A stretch of 64,000 nt of DNA. Source: Bugulina stolonifera (Eukaryota; Bryozoa; Gymnolaemata; Cheilostomatida; Bugulidae). This document shows, one piece after another, positions 28,287-41,900 of the stretch. Each line of letters opens with the position of its first letter. Within the stretch, counting starts at the first letter, position 1. Location: NCBI GenBank assembly GCA_935421135.1, contig OW285188.1, positions 331,001-395,000 of the forward strand. The letters run 5' to 3'. The notes under the pieces were generated by a model that was not told the origin of the DNA, ran no database searches, and was given only the letters and a program-made list of their open reading frames with translations. The position numbers were made by a program, and so were the translations under genes.

Positions 28287-29615
28287 TAAGCAGAGCTAGT
28301 AGGAGAGGCAGCTGTGTATCAGCAGGGGAAGCGAGGATCACATATAGTAGAATCATCTGAGTGTGACTGGAGGTATTGGTGTCCTTCTAGTAAGAAGATA
28401 GGAGTGGATGGAGGTGGTTGTCGTCCTTACGGCATGAGGGGGTAATAGCTGCATTAATTGTTCAGTATGGTGATAAAATAGAAGTGACCCGTTTAATATG
28501 ATTGCTGAAAGATAGCGTATTTGTGTATATGTACTGTATATTATATATGTATATAATATGGATATTATGGCTAGCATGTTTACCTGTTTTAGCTTGTTTG
28601 AACTCTCCTGTAGACTGGAGAAGCTCTACCTACCAGAGGATAAACATAGCTGGTAGGAGAGGTAGTTGTGTATCAGCAGGGGAAGTGTCAATTACTAAAG
28701 ACCGAGGATCATATATTATAGTAGAATCATCTGAGTGTGACTGAAAATATTGGTGTCCTTCTTGTGAGAGGATAGGAGTGGACGGAGGTGGTTGTCGTTC
28801 CTACGGCATGAGGGGGTAATATATGCATTAATTGTTCAGTATGGTGATAAAATTGAAGTGACCCGTTTAATATGATTGCTGAAAGATAGCGAATTTGTGT
28901 ATATGTACTGTATATTATATATGTATAATATAATATGTATATTATGGCTAGCATGTTTACCTGTTTTAGCTTGTTTGAACTCTCCTGTAGACTGGAGAAT
29001 CTCTACCTATCAGAGGATAAACACAGCTGGTAGGAGAGGTAGCTGTGTATCAGCAGGGGAAGTGCCAATCATTAAATAGCGAGGATCACATATAGTAGAA
29101 TCATCTGAGTGTGACTGGAGGTATTGGTGTCCTTCTTGTGAGAGGATAGGACTGGATGGAGGTGGTTGTCGTTCCTACGGCATGAGGAGGTAATAGCTGC
29201 AATAATTGTTCAGTATGGTGATAAAATAGAAATGACCCGTTTATTATGATTGCTGAAAGATAGCATATATGTGTACATGTACATTATATTATATATTGTT
29301 ATGTATATAATATGTATATTATGGTTAGCATGTTTTACCTGTTCTAGTTTGCTTGAGCTCTCCTGTAGACTGGAGAATCCCTACCTACCAGAGGATAAAC
29401 ACAGCTGGTAGGAGAGGTAGCTGTGTATCAGCAGGGGAAGTGCCAATCATTAAATAGCGAAGATCATAATATATAGTAGAATCATCTGAGTGTGACTGGA
29501 GGTATTGGTGTCCTTCTTGTGAGAGAATAGGAGTGGATGGAGGTGGTTGTCGTTCCTACGGCATGAGGAGGTAATAGCTGCAATAATTGTTCAGTATGGT
29601 GATGAAATAGAACTG
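28287..29615. repeat. Divergent edge units of the 370-bp satellite
   Basis: The first units have GACCCG spacings of 374, 374 and 381 bp rather than 366/367/378. They carry private changes, such as AATAAGCAGAGCTAGTAGG at the truncated start, GTCCTTACGGC, ATGAGGGGG and TATATGTACTGTATATTA. The first unit is incomplete and lacks the ATTACTAAAGA segment. Divergent terminal units are expected where homogenisation by exchange is least effective. Confidence 0.85.
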
Positions 29616-32215
29616 ACCCGTTTATTATGATTGCTGAAAGATAGCATATATGTGTACATGTACATTATATTATATATTGTTATGTATATTATGGCTAGCA
29701 TGTTTTACCTGTTCTAGCTTGCTTGAGCTCCCCTGTAGACTGGAGAATCCCTACCTACCAGAGGATAAACACAGCTGGTAGGAGAGGTAGCTGTGTATCA
29801 GCAGGGGAAGTGCCAATCAATAAATAGCGAGGATCACATATAGTAGAATCATCTGAGTGTGACTGGAGGTATTGGTGTCCTTCTTGTGAGAAGATAGGAG
29901 TGGATGGAGGTGGTTGTCGTTCCTACGGCATGAGGAGGTAATAGCTGCAATAATTGTTCAGTATGGCGATAAATTAGAAATGACCCGTTTATTATGATTG
30001 CTGAAAGATAGCATATATGCGTACATGTACATTATATTATATATTGTTATGTATATAATATGTATATTATGGTTAGCATGTTTTACCTGTTCTAGTTTGC
30101 TTGAGCTCTCCTGTAGACTGGAGAATTCCTACCTACCAGAGGATAAACACAGCTGGTAGGAGAGGTAGCTGTGTATCAGCAGGGGAAGTGCCAATCATTA
30201 AATAGCGAGGATCACATATAGTAGAATCATCTGAGTGTGACTGGAGGTGTTGGTGTCCTTCTTGTGAGAGGATAGGAGTGGATGGAGGTGGTTGTCGTTC
30301 CTACGGCATGAGGAGGTAATAGCTGCAATAATTGTTCAGTATGGTGATAAAATAGAACTGACCCGTTTATTATGATTGCTGAAAGATAGCATATATGTGT
30401 ACATGTACATTATATTATATATTGTTATGTATATTATGGCTAGCATGTTTTACCTGTTCTAGCTTGCTTGAGCTCCCCTGTAGACTGGAGAATCCCTACC
30501 TACCAGAGGATAAACACAGCTGGTAGGAGAGGTGGTTGTGTATCAGCAGGGGAAGTGTCGATTACTAAAGAGCGAGGATCATATATAGTAGAATCATCTG
30601 AGTGTGACTGGAGGTATTGGTGTCCTTCTAGTGAGAGGATAGGAGTGGATGGAGGTGGTTGTCGGTCCTACGGCATGAGGAGGTAATAGATGCTTTAATT
30701 GTTCAGTATGGTGATAAAATAGAAATGACCCGTTTATTATGATTGCTGAAAGATAGCATATATGTGTACATGTACATTATATTATATATTGTTATGTATA
30801 TAATATGTATATTATGGTTAGCAGGTTTTACCTGTTCTAGTTTGCTTGAGCTCTCCTGTAGACTGGAGAATCCCTACCTACCAGAGGATAAACACAGCTG
30901 GTAGGAGAGGTAGCTCTGTATCAGCAGGGAACGTGCCAATCATTAAATAGCGAGGATCACATATAGTAGAATCATCTGAGTGTGACTGGAGGTATTGGTG
31001 TCCTTCTTGTGAGAGGATAGGAGTGGATGGAGGTGGTTGTCGTTCCTGCGGCATGAGGAGGTAATAGCTGCAATAATTGTTCAGTATGGCGATAAAATAG
31101 AAATGACCCGTTTATTATGATTGCTGAAAGATAGCATATATGTGTACATGTACATTATATTATATATTGTTATGTATATAATATGTATATTATGGTTAGC
31201 ATGTTTTACCTGTTCTAGTTTGCTTGAGCTCTCCTGTAGACTGGAGAATCCCTACCTACCAGAGGATAAACACAGCTGGTAGGAGAGGTAGCTGTGTATC
31301 AGCAGGGGAAGTGCCAATCATTAAATAGCGAGGATCACATATAGTAGAATCATCTGAGTGTGACTGGAGGTATTGGTGTCCTTCTTGTGAGAGGATAGGA
31401 GTGGATGGAGGTGGTTGTCGTTCCTACGGCATGAGGAGGTAATAGCTGCAATAATTGTTCAGTATGGTGATAAAATAGAAGTGACCCGTTTAATATGATT
31501 GCTGAAAGATAGCATATATGTGTACATGTACATTATATTATATATTGTTATGTATATTATGGCTAGCATGTTTTACCTGTTCTAGCTTGCTTGCGCTCCC
31601 CTGTAGACTGGAGAATTCCTACCTACCAGAGGATAAACACAGCTGGTAGGAGAGGTAGCTGTGTATCAGCGGGGGAAGTGCCAATCATTAAATAGCGAGG
31701 ATCACATATAGTAGAATCATCTGAGTGTGATCGGAGGTATTGGCGTCCTTCTTGTGAGAGGATAGGAGTGGATGGAAGTGATTGTCGTTCCTACGGCATG
31801 AGGAGGTAATAGCTGCAATAATTGTTCAGTATGGTGATAAAATAGAAGTGACCCGTTTAATATGATTGCTGAAAGATAGCGTATTTGTGTTCATGTATAT
31901 TATATATGTATATAATAGGTATATTATGGCTAGCATGTTTACCTGTTTTAGCTTGCTTGAACCCTTCTGTAGACTGGAGAATCTCTACCTACCAGAGGAT
32001 AAACAAAGCTGGTAGGAGAGGTGGCTGTGTATCAGCAGGGGAAGTGTCGATCACTAAAGAGCAAGGATCATATATAGTAGAATCATCTGAGTGTGACTGG
32101 AGGTATTGGTGTCCTTCTTGTGAGAGGATAGGAGTGGATGGAGATGGTTGTCGTTCCTGCGGCATGAGGAGGTAATAGCTGCAATAATTGTTCAGTATGG
32201 CGAGAAAATAGAAAT

Positions 32216-35200
32216 GACCCGTTTATGATGATTGCTGAAAGATAGCATATATGTGTACATGTACATTATATTATATATTGTTATGTATATAATATGTATA
32301 TTATGGTTAGCGTGTTTTACCTGTTCTAGTTTGCTTGAGCTCTCCTGTAGACTGGAGAATCCCTACCTACCAGAGGATAAACACAGCTGGTAGGAGAGGT
32401 ATCTGTGTATCAGCATGGGAAGTGCCAATCATTAAATAGCGAGGATCACATATAGTAGAATCATCTGAGTGTGACTGGAGGTATTGGTGTCCTTCTTGTG
32501 AGAGGATAGGAGTGGATGGAGGTGGTTGTCGTTCCTACGGCATGAGGAGGTAATAGCTGCAATAATTGTTCAGTATGGTGATAAAATAGAACTGACCCGT
32601 TTATTATGATTGCTGAAAGATAGCATATATGTGTACATGTACATTATATTATATATTGTTATGTATATTATGGCTAGCATGTTTTACCTGTTCTAGCTTG
32701 CTTGAGCTCCCCTGTAGACTGGAGAATCCCTACCTACCAGAGGATAAACACAGCTGGTAGGAGAGGTAGCTGTGTATCAGCAGGGGAAGTGTCGATTACT
32801 AAAGAGCAAGGATCATATATAGTAGAATCATCTGAGTGTGACTGGAGGTGTTGGTGTCCTTCTTGTGAGAGGATAGGAGTGGATGGAGGTGGTTGTCGTT
32901 CCTACGGCATGAGGAGGTAATAGCTGCAATAATTGTTCAGTATGGTGATAAAATAGAACTGACCCGTTTATTATGATTGCTGAAAGATAGCATATATGTG
33001 TACATGTACATTATATTATATATTGTTATGTATATTATGGCTAGCATGTTTTACCTGTTCTAGCTTCCTTGAGCTCCCCTGTAGACTGGAGAATCCCTAC
33101 CTACCAGAGGATAAACACAGCTGGTAGGAGAGGTGGTTGTGTATCAGCAGGGGAAGTGTCGATTACTAAAGAGCGAGGATCATATATAGTAGAATCATCT
33201 GAGTGTGACTGGAGGTATTGGTGTCCTTCTAGTGAGAGGATAGGAGTGGATGGAGGTGGTTGTCGGTCCTACGGCATGAGGAGGTAATAGATGCTTTAAT
33301 TGTTCAGTATGGTGATAAAATAGAAATGACCCGTTTATTATGATTGCTGAAAGATAGCATATATGTGTACATGTACATTATATTATATATTGTTATGTAT
33401 ATAATATGTATATTATGGTTAGCAGGTTTTACCTGTTCTAGTTTGCTTGAGCTCTCCTGTAGACTGGAGAATCCCTACCTACCAGAGGATAAACACAGCT
33501 GGTAGGAGAGGTAGCTCTGTATCAGCAGGGAACGTGCCAATCATTAAATAGCGAGGATCACATATAGTAGAATCATCTGAGTGTGACTGGAGGTATTGGT
33601 GTCCTTCTTGTGAGAGGATAGGAGTGGATGGAGGTGGTTGTCGTTCCTGCGGCATGAGGAGGTAATAGCTGCAATAATTGTTCAGTATGGCGATAAAATA
33701 GAAATGACCCGTTTATTATGATTGCTGAAAGATAGCATATATGTGTACATGTACATTATATTATATATTGTTATGTATATAATATGTATATTATGGTTAG
33801 CATGTTTTACCTGTTCTAGTTTGCTTGAGCTCTCCTGTAGACTGGAGAATCCCTACCTACCAGAGGATAAACACAGCTGGTAGGAGAGGTAGCTGTGTAT
33901 CAGCAGGGGAAGTGCCAATCATTAAATAGCGAGGATCACATATAGTAGAATCATCTGAGTGTGACTGGAGGTATTGGTGTCCTTCTTGTGAGAGGATAGG
34001 AGTGGATGGAGGTGGTTGTCGTTCCTACGGCATGAGGAGGTAATAGCTGCAATAATTGTTCAGTATGGTGCTAAAATAGAAGTGACCCGTTTAATATGAT
34101 TGCTGAAAGATAGCGTATTTGTGTTTATGTATATTATATATGTATATAATATGTATATTATGGCTGGCATGTTTACCTGTTTGAGCTTGCTTGAACCTTT
34201 CTGTAGACTGGAGAATCTCTACCTACCAGAGGATAAACACAGCTGGTAGGACAGGTGGTTGTGTATCAGCAGGGGAAGTGTCGATTACTAAAGAGCGAGG
34301 ATAATATATAGTAGAATCATCTGAGTGTGACTGGAGGTATTGGTGTCCTTCTAGTGAGAGGATAGGAGTGGATGGAGGTGGTTGTCGGTCCTACGGCATG
34401 AGGAGGTAATAGATGCTTTAATTGTTCAGTATGGTGATAAAATAGAAATGACCCGTTTATTATGATTGCTGAAAGATAGCATATATGTGTACATGTACAT
34501 TATATTATATATTGTTATGTATATAATATGTATATTATGGTTAGCATGTTTTACCTGTTCTAGTTTGCTTGAGCTCTCCTGTAGACTGGAGAATTCCTAC
34601 CTACCAGAGGATAAACACAGCTGGTAGGAGAGGTATCTGTGTATCAGCAGGGGAAGTGCCAATCATTAAATAGCGAGGATCACATATAGTAGAATCATCC
34701 GAGTGTGACTGGAGGTATTGGTGTCCTTCTTGTGAGAGGATAGGAGTGGATGGAGGTGGTTGTCGTTCCTACGGCATGAGGAGGTAATAGCTGCAATAAT
34801 TGTTCAGTATGGTGATAAAAGAGAACTGACCCGTTTATTATGATTGCTGAAAGATAGCATATATGTGTACATGTACATTATATTATATATTGTTATGTAT
34901 ATTATGGCTAGCATGTTTTACCTGTTCTAGCTTGCTTGAGCTCCCCTGTAGAATGGAGAATCCCTACCTACCAGAGGATAAACACAGCTGGTAGGAGAGG
35001 TAGCTATGTATCAGCAGGGGAAGTGTTGATTACTAAAGAGCAAGGATCATATATAGTAGAATCATCTGAGTGTGACTGGAGGTATTGGTGTCCTTCTTGT
35101 GAGAGGATAGGAGTGGATGGAGGTGGTTGTCGTTCCTACGGCATGAGGAGGTAATAGCCGCAATAATTTTTCAGTACGGTGATAAAATAGAAGTGACCCG

Positions 35201-38200
35201 TTTAATATGATTGCTGAAAGATAGCGTATTTGTGTTTACGTATATTATATATGTATATAATATGTATATTATGGCTAGCATGTTTACCTGTTTTAGCTTG
35301 CTTGAACCCTTCTGTAGACTGGAGAATCTCTACCTACCAGAGGATAAACAAAGCTGGTAGGAGAGGTGGCTGTGTATCAGCAGGGGAAGTGTCGATCACT
35401 AAAGAGCAAGGATCATATATAGTAGAATCATCTGAGTGTGACTGGAGGTATTGGTGTCCTTCTTGTGAGAGGATAGGAGTGGATGGAGATGGTTGTCGTT
35501 CCTGCGGCATGAGGAGGTAATAGCTGCAATAATTGTTCAGTATGGCGAGAAAATAGAAATGACCCGTTTATGATGATTGCTGAAAGATAGCATATATGTG
35601 TACATGTACATTATATTATATATTGTTATGTATATAATATGTATATTATGGTTAGCGTGTTTTACCTGTTCTAGTTTGCTTGAGCTCTCCTGTAGACTGG
35701 AGAATCCCTACCTACCAGAGGATAAACACAGCTGGTAGGAGAGGTAGCTGTGTATCAGCATGGGAAGTGCCAATCATTAAATAGCGAGGATCACATATAG
35801 TAGAATCATCTGAGTGTGACTGGAGGTATTGGTGTCCTTCTTGTGAGAGGATAGGAGTGGATGGAGGTGGTTGTCGTTCCTACGGCATGAGGAGGTAATA
35901 GCTGCAATAATTGTTCAGTATGGTGATAAAATAGAACTGACCCGTTTATTATGATTGCTGAAAGATAGCATATATGTGTACATGTACATTATATTATATA
36001 TTGTTATGTATATTATGGCTAGCATGTTTTACCTGTTCTAGCTTGCTTGAGCTCCCCTGTAGACTGGAGAATCCCTACCTACCAGAGGATAAACACAGCT
36101 GGTAGGAGAGGTAGCTGTGTATCAGCAGGGGAAGTGTCGATTACTAAAGAGCAAGGATCATATATAGTAGAATCATCTGAGTGTGACTGGAGGTGTTGGT
36201 GTCCTTCTTGTGAGAGGATAGGAGTGGATGGAGGTGGTTGTCGTTCCTACGGCATGAGGAGGTAATAGCTGCAATAATTGTTCAGTATGGTGATAAAATA
36301 GAACTGACCCGTTTATTATGATTGCTGAAAGATAGCATATATGTGTACATGTACATTATATTATATATTGTTATGTATATTATGGCTAGCATGTTTTACC
36401 TGTTCTAGCTTCCTTGAGCTCCCCTGTAGACTGGAGAATCCCTACCTACCAGAGGATAAACACAGCTGGTAGGAGAGGTGGTTGTGTATCAGCAGGGGAA
36501 GTGTCGATTACTAAAGAGCGAGGATCATATATAGTAGAATCATCTGAGTGTGACTGGAGGTATTGGTGTCCTTCTAGTGAGAGGATAGGAGTGGATGGAG
36601 GTGGTTGTCGGTCCTACGGCATGAGGAGGTAATAGATGCTTTAATTGTTCAGTATGGTGATAAAATAGAAATGACCCGTTTATTATGATTGCTGAAAGAT
36701 AGCATATATGTGTACATGTACATTATATTATATATTGTTATGTATATAATATGTATATTATGGTTAGCAGGTTTTACCTGTTCTAGTTTGCTTGAGCTCT
36801 CCTGTAGACTGGAGAATCCCTACCTACCAGAGGATAAACACAGCTGGTAGGAGAGGTAGCTCTGTATCAGCAGGGAACGTGCCAATCATTAAATAGCGAG
36901 GATCACATATAGTAGAATCATCTGAGTGTGACTGGAGGTATTGGTGTCCTTCTTGTGAGAGGATAGGAGTGGATGGAGGTGGTTGTCGTTCCTGCGGCAT
37001 GAGGAGGTAATAGCTGCAATAATTGTTCAGTATGGCGATAAAATAGAAATGACCCGTTTATTATGATTGCTGAAAGATAGCATATATGTGTACATGTACA
37101 TTATATTATATATTGTTATGTATATAATATGTATATTATGGTTAGCATGTTTTACCTGTTCTAGTTTGCTTGAGCTCTCCTGTAGACTGGAGAATCCCTA
37201 CCTACCAGAGGATAAACACAGCTGGTAGGAGAGGTAGCTGTGTATCAGCAGGGGAAGTGCCAATCATTAAATAGCGAGGATCACATATAGTAGAATCATC
37301 TGAGTGTGACTGGAGGTATTGGTGTCCTTCTTGTGAGAGGATAGGAGTGGATGGAGGTGGTTGTCGTTCCTACGGCATGAGGAGGTAATAGCTGCAATAA
37401 TTGTTCAGTATGGTGATAAAATAGAAGTGACCCGTTTAATATGATTGCTGAAAGATAGCGTATTTGTGTTTATGTATATTATATATGTATATAATATGTA
37501 TATTATGGCTGGCATGTTTACCTGTTTGAGCTTGCTTGAACCTTTCTGTAGACTGGAGAATCTCTACCTACCAGAGGATAAACACAGCTGGTAGGACAGG
37601 TGGTTGTGTATCAGCAGGGGAAGTGTCGATTACTAAAGAGCGAGGATAATATATAGTAGAATCATCTGAGTGTGACTGGAGGTATTGGTGTCCTTCTAGT
37701 GAGAGGATAGGAGTGGATGGAGGTGGTTGTCGGTCCTACGGCATGAGGAGGTAATAGATGCTTTAATTGTTCAGTATGGTGATAAAATAGAAATGACCCG
37801 TTTATTATGATTGCTGAAAGATAGCATATATGTGTACATGTACATTATATTATATATTGTTATGTATATAATATGTATATTATGGTTAGCATGTTTTACC
37901 TGTTCTAGTTTGCTTGAGCTCTCCTGTAGACTGGAGAATTCCTACCTACCAGAGGATAAACACAGCTGGTAGGAGAGGTATCTGTGTATCAGCAGGGGAA
38001 GTGCCAATCATTAAATAGCGAGGATCACATATAGTAGAATCATCCGAGTGTGACTGGAGGTATTGGTGTCCTTCTTGTGAGAGGATAGGAGTGGATGGAG
38101 GTGGTTGTCGTTCCTACGGCATGAGGAGGTAATAGCTGCAATAATTGTTCAGTATGGTGATAAAATAGAACTGACCCGTTTATTATGATTGCTGAAAGAT

Positions 38201-38905
38201 AGCATATATGTGTACATGTACATTATATTATATATTGTTATGTATATTATGGCTAGCATGTTTTACCTGTTCTAGCTTGCTTGAGCTCCCCTGTAGAATG
38301 GAGAATCCCTACCTACCAGAGGATAAACACAGCTGGTAGGAGAGGTAGCTATGTATCAGCAGGGGAAGTGTTGATTACTAAAGAGCAAGGATCATATATA
38401 GTAGAATCATCTGAGTGTGACTGGAGGTATTGGTGTCCTTCTTGTGAGAGGATAGGAGTGGATGGAGGTGGTTGTCGTTCCTACGGCATGAGGAGGTAAT
38501 AGCCGCAATAATTTTTCAGTACGGTGATAAAATAGAAGTGACCCGTTTAATATGATTGCTGAAAGATAGCGTATTTGTGTTTACGTATATTATATATGTA
38601 TATAATATGTATATTATGGCTAGCATGTTTACCTGTTTTAGCTTGCTTGAACCCTTCTGTAGACTGGAGAATCTCTACCTACCAGAGGATAAACAAAGCT
38701 GGTAGGAGAGGTGGCTGTGTATCAGCAGGGGAAGTGTCGATCACTAAAGAGCAAGGATCATATATAGTAGAATCATCTGAGTGTGACTGGAGGTATTGGT
38801 GTCCTTCTTGTGAGAGGATAGGAGTGGATGGAGGTGGTTGTCGTTCCTGCGGCATGAGGAGGTAATAGCTGCAATAATTGTTCAGTATGGCGATAAAATA
38901 GAAAT
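32216..38905. repeat. Two tandem copies of a nine-unit, 3345-bp higher-order repeat
   Basis: Copy 1 is 32216-35560 and copy 2 is 35561-38905, measured between GACCCG markers. Unit lengths in copy 1 are 378, 367, 367, 378, 378, 366, 378, 367 and 366 bp. The class order from the B unit at 31850 is B-C-A-A-C-C-D-C-A. Only a few substitutions separate the copies, for example 34071 C/A, 34821 G/T, 35489 A/G and 35549 G/T against the positions 3345 bp later. A shortened six-unit version follows (38906-41138, 2233 bp), consistent with loss of three units. Confidence 0.9.
35251..35520 (+). CDS. Satellite-borne 89-codon ORF, signal-like N-terminus and CPxC...CxxCG (representative of 17)
   Basis: Not a recognised gene. 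The ORF starts at an ATG in the AT-rich half of class B units and ends at tandem TAA TAG. Residues 2-18 are hydrophobic with no basic n-region (signal peptide or membrane segment possible). Six cysteines follow at 41, 63, 69, 72, 82 and 85. C69-P-S-C72 and C82-R-S-C85-G are spaced like two zinc-ribbon knuckles. Equivalent ATGs lie at 31906, 38596, 40829, 42318, 43795, 46383, 47860, 49349, 51216, 52327, 53427, 54916, 56027, 57138, 60410 and 62277; in several of these C85 is Tyr. Against expression: between the copies at 35251 and 42318 I count six replacement and two silent changes, about what neutrality predicts. Class A units lose the ATG through one extra T, and class C and D units contain stops. 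The hydrophobic segment could simply reflect TA-rich DNA. Confidence 0.2.
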   Translation: MYIICILWLACLPVLACLNPSVDWRISTYQRINKAGRRGGCVSAGEVSITKEQGSYIVESSECDWRYWCPSCERIGVDGDGCRSCGMRR

Positions 38906-41900
38906 GACCCGTTTATTATGATTGCTGAAAGATAGCATATATGTGTACATGTACATTATATTATATATTGTTATGTATATAATATGTATACTATGGTTAG
39001 CATATTTTACCTGTTCTAGTTTGCTTGAGCTCTCCTGTAGACTGGAGAATCCCTACCTACCAGAGGATAAACACAGCTGGTAGGAGAGGTGGTTGTGTAT
39101 CAGCAGGGGAAGTGTCGATTACTAAAGAGCGAGGATCATATATAGTAGAATCATCTGAGTGTGACTGGAGGTATTGGTGTCCTTCTTGTGAGAGGATAGG
39201 AGTGGATGGAGGTGGTTGTCGTTCCTACGGCATGAGGAGGTAATAGCTGCAATAATTGTTCAGTATGGTGATAAAATAGAACTGACCCGTTTATTATGAT
39301 TGCTGAAAGATAGCATATATGTGTACATGTACATTATATTATATATTGTTATGTATATAATATGTATATTATGGTTAGCAGGTTTTACCTGTTCTAGTTT
39401 GTTTGAGCTCTCCTGTAGACTGGAGAATCCCTACCTACCAGAGGATAAACACAGCTGGTAGGAGAGGTAGCTGTGTATCAGCAGGGGAAGTGCCAATCAT
39501 TAAATAGCGAGGATCACATATAGTAGAATCATCTGAGTGTGACTGGAGGTATTGGTGTCCTTCTTGTGAGAGGATAGGAGTGGATGGAGGTGGTTGTCGT
39601 TCCTACGGCATGAGGAGGTAATAGCTGCAATAATTGTTCAGTATGGTGATAAAATAGAAGTGACCCGTTTAATATGATTGCTGAAAGATAGCGTATTTGT
39701 GTTTATGTATATTATATATGTATATAATATGTATATTATGGCTGGCATGTTTACCTGTTTGAGCTTGCTTGAACCTTTCTGTAGACTGGAGAATCTCTAC
39801 CTACCAGAGGATAAACACAGCTGGTAGGACAGGTGGTTGTGTATCAGCAGGGGAAGTGTCGATTACTAAAGAGCGAGGATAATATATAGTAGAATCATCT
39901 GAGTGTGACTGGAGGTATTGGTGTCCTTCTAGTGAGAGGATAGGAGTGGATGGAGGTGGTTGTCGGTCCTACGGCATGAGGAGGTAATAGATGCTTTAAT
40001 TGTTCAGTATGGTGATAAAATAGAAATGACCCGTTTATTATGATTGCTGAAAGATAGCATATATGTGTACATGTACATTATATTATATATTGTTATGTAT
40101 ATAATATGTATATTATGGTTAGCATGTTTTACCTGTTCTAGTTTGCTTGAGCTCTCCTGTAGACTGGAGAATCCCTACCTACCAGAGGATAAACACAGCT
40201 GGTAGGAGAGGTATCTGTGTATCAGCAGGGGAAGTGCCAATCATTAAATAGCGAGGATCACATATAGTAGAATCATCTGAGTGTGACTGGAGGTATTGGT
40301 GTCCTTCTTGTGAGAGGATAGGAGTGGATGGAGGTGGTTGTCGTTCCTACGGCATGAGGAGGTAATAGCTGCAATAATTGTTCAGTATGGTGATAAAATA
40401 GAACTGACCCGTTTATTATGATTGCTGAAAGATAGCATATATGTGTACATGTACATTATATTATATATTGTTATGTATATTATGGCTAGCATGTTTTACC
40501 TGTTCTAGCTTGCTTGAGCTCCCCTGTAGAATGGAGAATCCCTACCTACCAGAGGATAAACACAGCTGGTAGGAGAGGTAGCTATGTATCAGCAGGGGAA
40601 GTGTTGATTACTAAAGAGCAAGGATCATATATAGTAGAATCATCTGAGTGTGACTGGAGGTATTGGTGTCCTTCTTGTGAGAGGATAGGAGTGGATGGAG
40701 GTGGTTGTCGTTCCTACGGCATGAGGAGGTAATAGCCGCAATAATTTTTCAGTACGGTGATAAAATAGAAGTGACCCGTTTAATATGATTGCTGAAAGAT
40801 AGCGTATTTGTGTTTACGTATATTATATATGTATATAATATGTATATTATGGCTAGCATGTTTACCTGTTTTAGCTTGCTTGAACCCTTCTGTAGACTGG
40901 AGAATCTCTACCTACCAGAGGATAAACAAAGCTGGTAGGAGAGGTGGCTGTGTATCAGCAGGGGAAGTGTCGATCACTAAAGAGCAAGGATCATATATAG
41001 TAGAATCATCTGAGTGTGACTGGAGGTATTGGTGTCCTTCTTGTGAGAAGATAGGAGTGGATGGAGGTGGTTGTCGTTCCTGCGGCATGAGGAGGTAATA
41101 GCTGCAATAATTGTTCAGTATGGCGATAAAATAGAAATGACCCGTTTATTATGATTGCTGAAAGATAGCATATATGTGTACATGTACATTATATTATATA
41201 TTGTTATGTATATAATATGTATACTATGGTTAGCATATTTTACCTGTTCTAGTTTGCTTGAGCTCTCCTGTAGACTGGAGAATCCCTACCTACCAGAGGA
41301 TAAACACAGCTGGTAGGAGAGGTGGTTGTGTATCAGCAGGGGAAGTGTCGATTACTAAAGAGCGAGGATCATATATAGTAGAATCATCTGAGTGTGACTG
41401 GAGGTATTGGTGTCCTTCTTGTGAGAGGATAGGAGTGGATGGAGGTGGTTGTCGTTCCTACGGCATGAGGAGGTAATAGCTGCAATAATTGTTCAGTATG
41501 GTGATAAAATAGAACTGACCCGTTTATTATGATTGCTGAAAGATAGCATATATGTGTACATGTACATTATATTATATATTGTTATGTATATAATATGTAT
41601 ATTATGGTTAGCAGGTTTTACCTGTTCTAGTTTGCTTGAGCTCTCCTGTAGACTGGAGAATTCCTACCTACCAGAGGATAAACACAGCTGGTAGGAGAGG
41701 TAGCTGTGTATCAGCAGGGGAAGTGCCAATCATTAAATAGCGAAGATCACATATAGTAGAATCATCTGAGTGTGACTGGAGGTATTGGTGTCCTTCTTGT
41801 GAGAAGATAGGAGTGGATGGAGGTGGTTGTCGTTCCTACGGCATGAGGAGGTAATAGCTGCAATAATTGTTCAGTATGGCGATAAATTAGAAATGACCCG

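Noticed and set aside
28486..28503. CENP-B-box-like sequence (ACCCGTTTAATATGATT) in each 370-bp unit
   Set aside because: Only 7 of the 9 core positions fit. By a rough estimate about one such match is expected by chance in both strands of a 370-bp unit, and it is repeated only because the unit is repeated.
29690..29930. RNA polymerase III promoter or tRNA-derived SINE in the satellite unit (TGGCTAGCATG and GGTTGTCGTTCC as A and B boxes)
   Set aside because: Both boxes deviate at key positions and lie more than 200 bp apart, with no tRNA-like fold.
32702..32920. 72-codon ORFs of class A satellite units as independent small genes
   Set aside because: They begin at TTG, have no in-frame ATG before the last few codons, and are the frameshifted, start-less version of the class B ORF.
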